From: an uncultured Eubacteriales bacterium
GTDB taxonomy: Bacteria; Bacillota; Clostridia; Oscillospirales; Oscillospiraceae
Assembly: GCA_900549705.1 (NCBI GenBank)
Contig: URPI01000110.1
Location: 1 to 7,281 of the forward strand
Direction of reading: 5' to 3'
DNA: 7,281 nucleotides
A program made the translations under genes and the position numbers. Numbering within the stretch: position 1 is the stretch's first letter; every line of letters starts with the position of its first letter. Of the stretch, positions 5,781 through 7,281 are shown piece by piece. The notes under the pieces were generated by a model that worked only from the letters and a program-made list of their open reading frames with translations, searched no databases and was not told where the DNA came from.

Positions 5781-6941
5781 TTATTCCTCCGTCCGGTCAA
5801 TCTGGATTTCGGTGTGCAGGGAGCAGCCGTGCAGGCGCAGAGCATCTTTCATGCGGCGGAGAATGTCTTCGTCATAAAGGGGCAGGGAATAGGGCACGGC
5901 CAGGTCGAAGGACAGCTTGCGCTTGCCCCGATAGTCCAGAATGCGCAGGTCGTGGATGGTGGCATCCGGCGTAATGCGGTAGGCGCATTCCTTTACCAGC
6001 TTCCGGTAGGCCGCCCACTCGCTGTCCTCGGAGACGGGGTCATAGTGAATCACCAGATGGATGCCCAGCCGCCGCATGGCCTCCTGCTCGATGTGGTCCA
6101 GCTGGTCGTGGGCATCCAGGGGCGCTTCACTGGCATCCATTTCCGCATGGACAGTGGCGAACACATGGCCGGGGCCGTAGTCGTGAATCAGCAGGTCGTG
6201 AATGCCCAGCACCCGCTTGTGGGCAAGAATCATGCCGGTGAGCTGCGATACCATCTGAGCATCGGCCTGCCTGCCGATGAGGGGGGAAACGGTGTCCTTG
6301 GCCAGCTGAATGCCCGACCACAGGATGAAGCAGGCAACACCCAGACCCACATAGCCATCCAGCTGAATGTGCCACAGGCCGTCCGCCAGGAAGCTCAGAA
6401 GCACGGCGGAGGTAGCGATGATGTCGTTGCGGCTGTCCTGGGCGGTTGCCTCCAGGGTGGCAGAGTGAATCATCCTTCCCAGCTTCCTGTTGAAAAAGGC
6501 CATCCAAAGCTTGAGCACCACGGAAACCAGCAGAATGGAAACGGTTAAAATGCTGAAGGGTACCGATTCCGGGGACAGAATCTTCTCAAAAGAGGATTTT
6601 GCCAACTCTGTTCCGGCCAGCAGCACCAACGCGGCCACCACCACGCCGGAGATGTACTCATATCGGCCATGGCCAAAGGGATGCTCCTCGTCTGCCGGAC
6701 GCTGTGCCATGCGGAAGCCCAGCAGGGTGACGATGGAGGAAGCGGAGTCGGTGAGGTTGTTGATGCCGTCACCGGCGATTGCAACGGAGCCGCTGGCAAG
6801 GCCGACGACCAGCTTGAGGCAGGCGAGAAAGACGTTGCAGACAATGCCAACGAGGCCCGCCAGCTTGCCGATTCTGGCGTGGACATCAGGGGTATGCAGG
6901 GATGCATTGGGAACGAACAGGCGCAATAGCAGTTCAGTCAT
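5781..6941 (-). CDS. Cation diffusion facilitator (CDF) metal efflux transporter with extended C-terminus
   Basis: A 386-residue CDF-family metal/proton antiporter of the cytoplasmic membrane, exporting a divalent metal. Six hydrophobic segments lie near residues 27-48, 54-76, 97-117, 129-149, 171-188 and 195-214, with the conserved HPFGHGRYE loop at 87-95. The TM2 metal-site positions read Asp58-x3-Asn62 (followed by Asp65) and TM5 reads Asp169-x3-Asp173. Zinc CDFs such as YiiP have His at the first TM5 position; Asp there is seen in manganese/iron-type members, so Mn2+ or Fe2+ is my preferred but unproven substrate. The protein is about 80 residues longer than the typical ~300: residues 246-303 and 328-383 look like two copies of the cytoplasmic dimerisation domain (GIHDLLIHDYG versus TIHDLRILDYR). 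The ATG at 6941 is chosen over a GTG at 7031 because GGAGG at 6952-6948 sits 6 bases upstream and the extra 30 residues fall in a structured leader. Confidence 0.93.
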   Translation of the reverse strand: MTELLLRLFVPNASLHTPDVHARIGKLAGLVGIVCNVFLACLKLVVGLASGSVAIAGDGINNLTDSASSIVTLLGFRMAQRPADEEHPFGHGRYEYISGVVVAALVLLAGTELAKSSFEKILSPESVPFSILTVSILLVSVVLKLWMAFFNRKLGRMIHSATLEATAQDSRNDIIATSAVLLSFLADGLWHIQLDGYVGLGVACFILWSGIQLAKDTVSPLIGRQADAQMVSQLTGMILAHKRVLGIHDLLIHDYGPGHVFATVHAEMDASEAPLDAHDQLDHIEQEAMRRLGIHLVIHYDPVSEDSEWAAYRKLVKECAYRITPDATIHDLRILDYRGKRKLSFDLAVPYSLPLYDEDILRRMKDALRLHGCSLHTEIQIDRTEE

Positions 6942-6967
6942 GGGAGACCTCCATTTGGTGTTTGCGT

Positions 6968-6990
6968 CCGGGGTAAAAAAATACCCCCGG
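6968..6990 (-). promoter_or_regulatory. GC hairpin with poly-U loop near the CDF ribosome binding site
   Basis: On the minus strand, CCGGGG(G)TA and TACCCCGG arms enclose a loop made only of T. The stem is about 8 bp with one bulged G. It lies 15 bases upstream of the GGAGG of the CDF gene and immediately downstream of the multi-branched leader fold. The T-run is inside the loop, so as drawn this is not a terminator. It could be part of an expression platform or a simple mRNA structure. Confidence 0.5.
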
Positions 6991-7001
6991 AGCAGCAGGA
7001 A

Positions 7002-7077
7002 ATTGACTGTCCCGTGGGAATCCACTGTCACGTTTGTGACCCGACCGGCAGAAACCGGTCTGTTCAGTTTTTACAAT
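7002..7077 (-). ncRNA. Candidate structured (four-way junction) 5' leader of the CDF gene
   Basis: Read on the minus strand, the leader contains three successive perfect hairpins: GACCGG/CCGGTC (7060-7055 with 7048-7043), GTCAC/GTGAC (7040-7036 with 7031-7027) and GTGG/CCAC (7025-7022 with 7017-7014). They are enclosed by ACTG (7068-7065) pairing with CAGT (7009-7006), which can be extended across a left bulge by ATTG (7077-7074) with CAAT (7005-7002). The result is a four-way junction ending in GGGACAGT. The topology resembles the NiCo (czcD) riboswitch, which also precedes CDF genes and, as I recall it, ends in GGGACAG, but the conserved GCAGGCA-type junction bases are absent. A metal-sensing leader is therefore an inference, not an identification. 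GACAGT occurs twice (7029-7024 and 7011-7006), allowing alternative closing pairings. Confidence 0.4.
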
Positions 7078-7083
7078 GGGAAG

Positions 7084-7112
7084 ATTATAGCAGGAAAAAC
7101 AAGCTGCGTCAA
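7084..7112 (-). promoter_or_regulatory. Promoter of the CDF gene
   Basis: On the minus strand, TTGACG (7112-7107) and TATAAT (7089-7084) are separated by 17 bases, and TGC directly precedes the -10 (extended -10). The predicted start near 7077 gives a leader of about 135 nt before the ATG at 6941. Confidence 0.85.
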
Positions 7113-7185
7113 GTAGATTTCGTGGAAAAACAGGACGATTGCAGGAGTAAACAATTTGTGAATGATAGGGATGCCTAGCCACCCG

Positions 7186-7200
7186 CTGTTTCCGGAACAG
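7186..7200. repeat. Short inverted repeat, possible operator or chance palindrome
   Basis: CTGTT (7186-7190) and AACAG (7196-7200) flank TCCGG. It lies about 75 bases upstream of the CDF promoter -35 and far from any other visible start. It is too short to assign. Apart from it, 7113-7219 shows no gene, promoter or terminator that I can support. Confidence 0.25.
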
Positions 7201-7219
7201 ATGGGGACATTAAATGGTG

Positions 7220-7281
7220 CCAGCTTCCGCAACCTCCCCTTGGCTTCCCCCGGGGGGAAGCTGGATTTTTTGACAAGCGGC
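7220..7281 (+). repeat. Start of a palindromic, terminator-like intergenic repeat (runs off the window)
   Basis: CCAGCTTCC (7220-7228) pairs perfectly with GGAAGCTGG (7256-7264). The same right arm can instead pair with a nearer left arm, GCTTCCC (7243-7249) with GGGAAGC (7255-7261). A run of six T (7266-7271) follows, so the plus-strand RNA could act as an intrinsic terminator. The CCTCCCCTTGGCTTCCCCC context recalls, from memory, dispersed palindromic intergenic repeats common in gut Clostridia genomes. No gene that it would terminate is visible on the plus strand here. Confidence 0.45.

Noticed and set aside
5727..6548. 273-codon open frame on the plus strand opposite the CDF gene
   Set aside because: It starts inside the bidirectional terminator and is antisense to a clear CDF transporter; it has no domain.
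6953..6973. GGACGCAAA in the CDF leader, reminiscent of the c-di-GMP-I (GEMM) riboswitch
   Set aside because: The other conserved strand (GGCAAACC-like) and the GNRA tetraloop-receptor layout are missing, so this is most likely chance.
6942..7031. 30-residue N-terminal extension of the CDF protein from a GTG at 7031
   Set aside because: The GTG lies within a leader hairpin with no ribosome binding site. The ATG at 6941 has GGAGG at 6-base spacing and begins like related transporters.
7002..7077. Firm assignment of the CDF leader as a NiCo riboswitch
   Set aside because: Topology and the GGGACAGT end fit, but the conserved junction sequences that I recall for that class are absent; it is kept only as a candidate structured leader.
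6934..7182. 82-codon minus-strand frame upstream of the CDF gene
   Set aside because: It runs through the CDF promoter and structured leader, has no ribosome binding site and shows no protein-like composition.
1..7281. CRISPR arrays, tRNA or rRNA genes, transposases, toxin-antitoxin or phage-defence genes
   Set aside because: Nothing with direct-repeat spacing, tRNA-like cloverleaf with conserved loops, or such protein motifs was seen on either strand.

Overview
The window reads as a G+C-rich member of the Clostridia, most likely a gut Oscillospirales/Ruminococcaceae-type bacterium. The evidence is strong AGGAGG-type ribosome binding sites, housekeeping promoters with 17-base spacers, U-rich intrinsic terminators, and protein families typical of that group. 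No rRNA or other taxonomic marker is present, so this placement is an inference.

Left part (1-3163, + strand): two translationally coupled half-transporters of a heterodimeric ABC exporter. The first is cut by the window start. The first subunit carries a degenerate ATPase site (Asp in place of the catalytic Glu, Gln in place of the switch His). The second subunit is canonical. Together they look like a BmrCD / TM287-288 type efflux pump. Right after the stop codon lie a small GC hairpin and a 60-nt, nearly perfect stem-loop whose non-Watson-Crick pairs are almost all G-U in the plus-strand RNA.

Middle (3271-5754, + strand): first a complete miniature transcription unit (consensus promoter, AGGAGG, 20-codon cysteine-rich ORF, GNRA-loop terminator). 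Next comes a two-gene signalling operon with its own extended -10 promoter. It encodes a stand-alone HPt phosphotransfer protein and a receiver / degenerate GGDEF / intact EAL protein, predicted to be a phosphorelay-controlled c-di-GMP phosphodiesterase. No histidine kinase is present in the window. A bidirectional terminator separates this operon from the convergent gene on the right.

Right part (5781-7112, - strand): a cation diffusion facilitator with Asp-rich metal-site residues and an apparently duplicated C-terminal cytoplasmic domain. It is transcribed from a near-consensus promoter through a leader of about 135 nt that can fold into a four-way junction plus a further hairpin, a candidate metal-responsive or otherwise regulatory leader. 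The right end (7220-7281) begins a terminator-like palindromic sequence resembling dispersed intergenic repeats of gut Clostridia.

The best candidates for something undescribed are the 20-aa peptide unit, the 60-nt hairpin behind the ABC operon, and the structured leader of the CDF gene. None could be tested by database search here.
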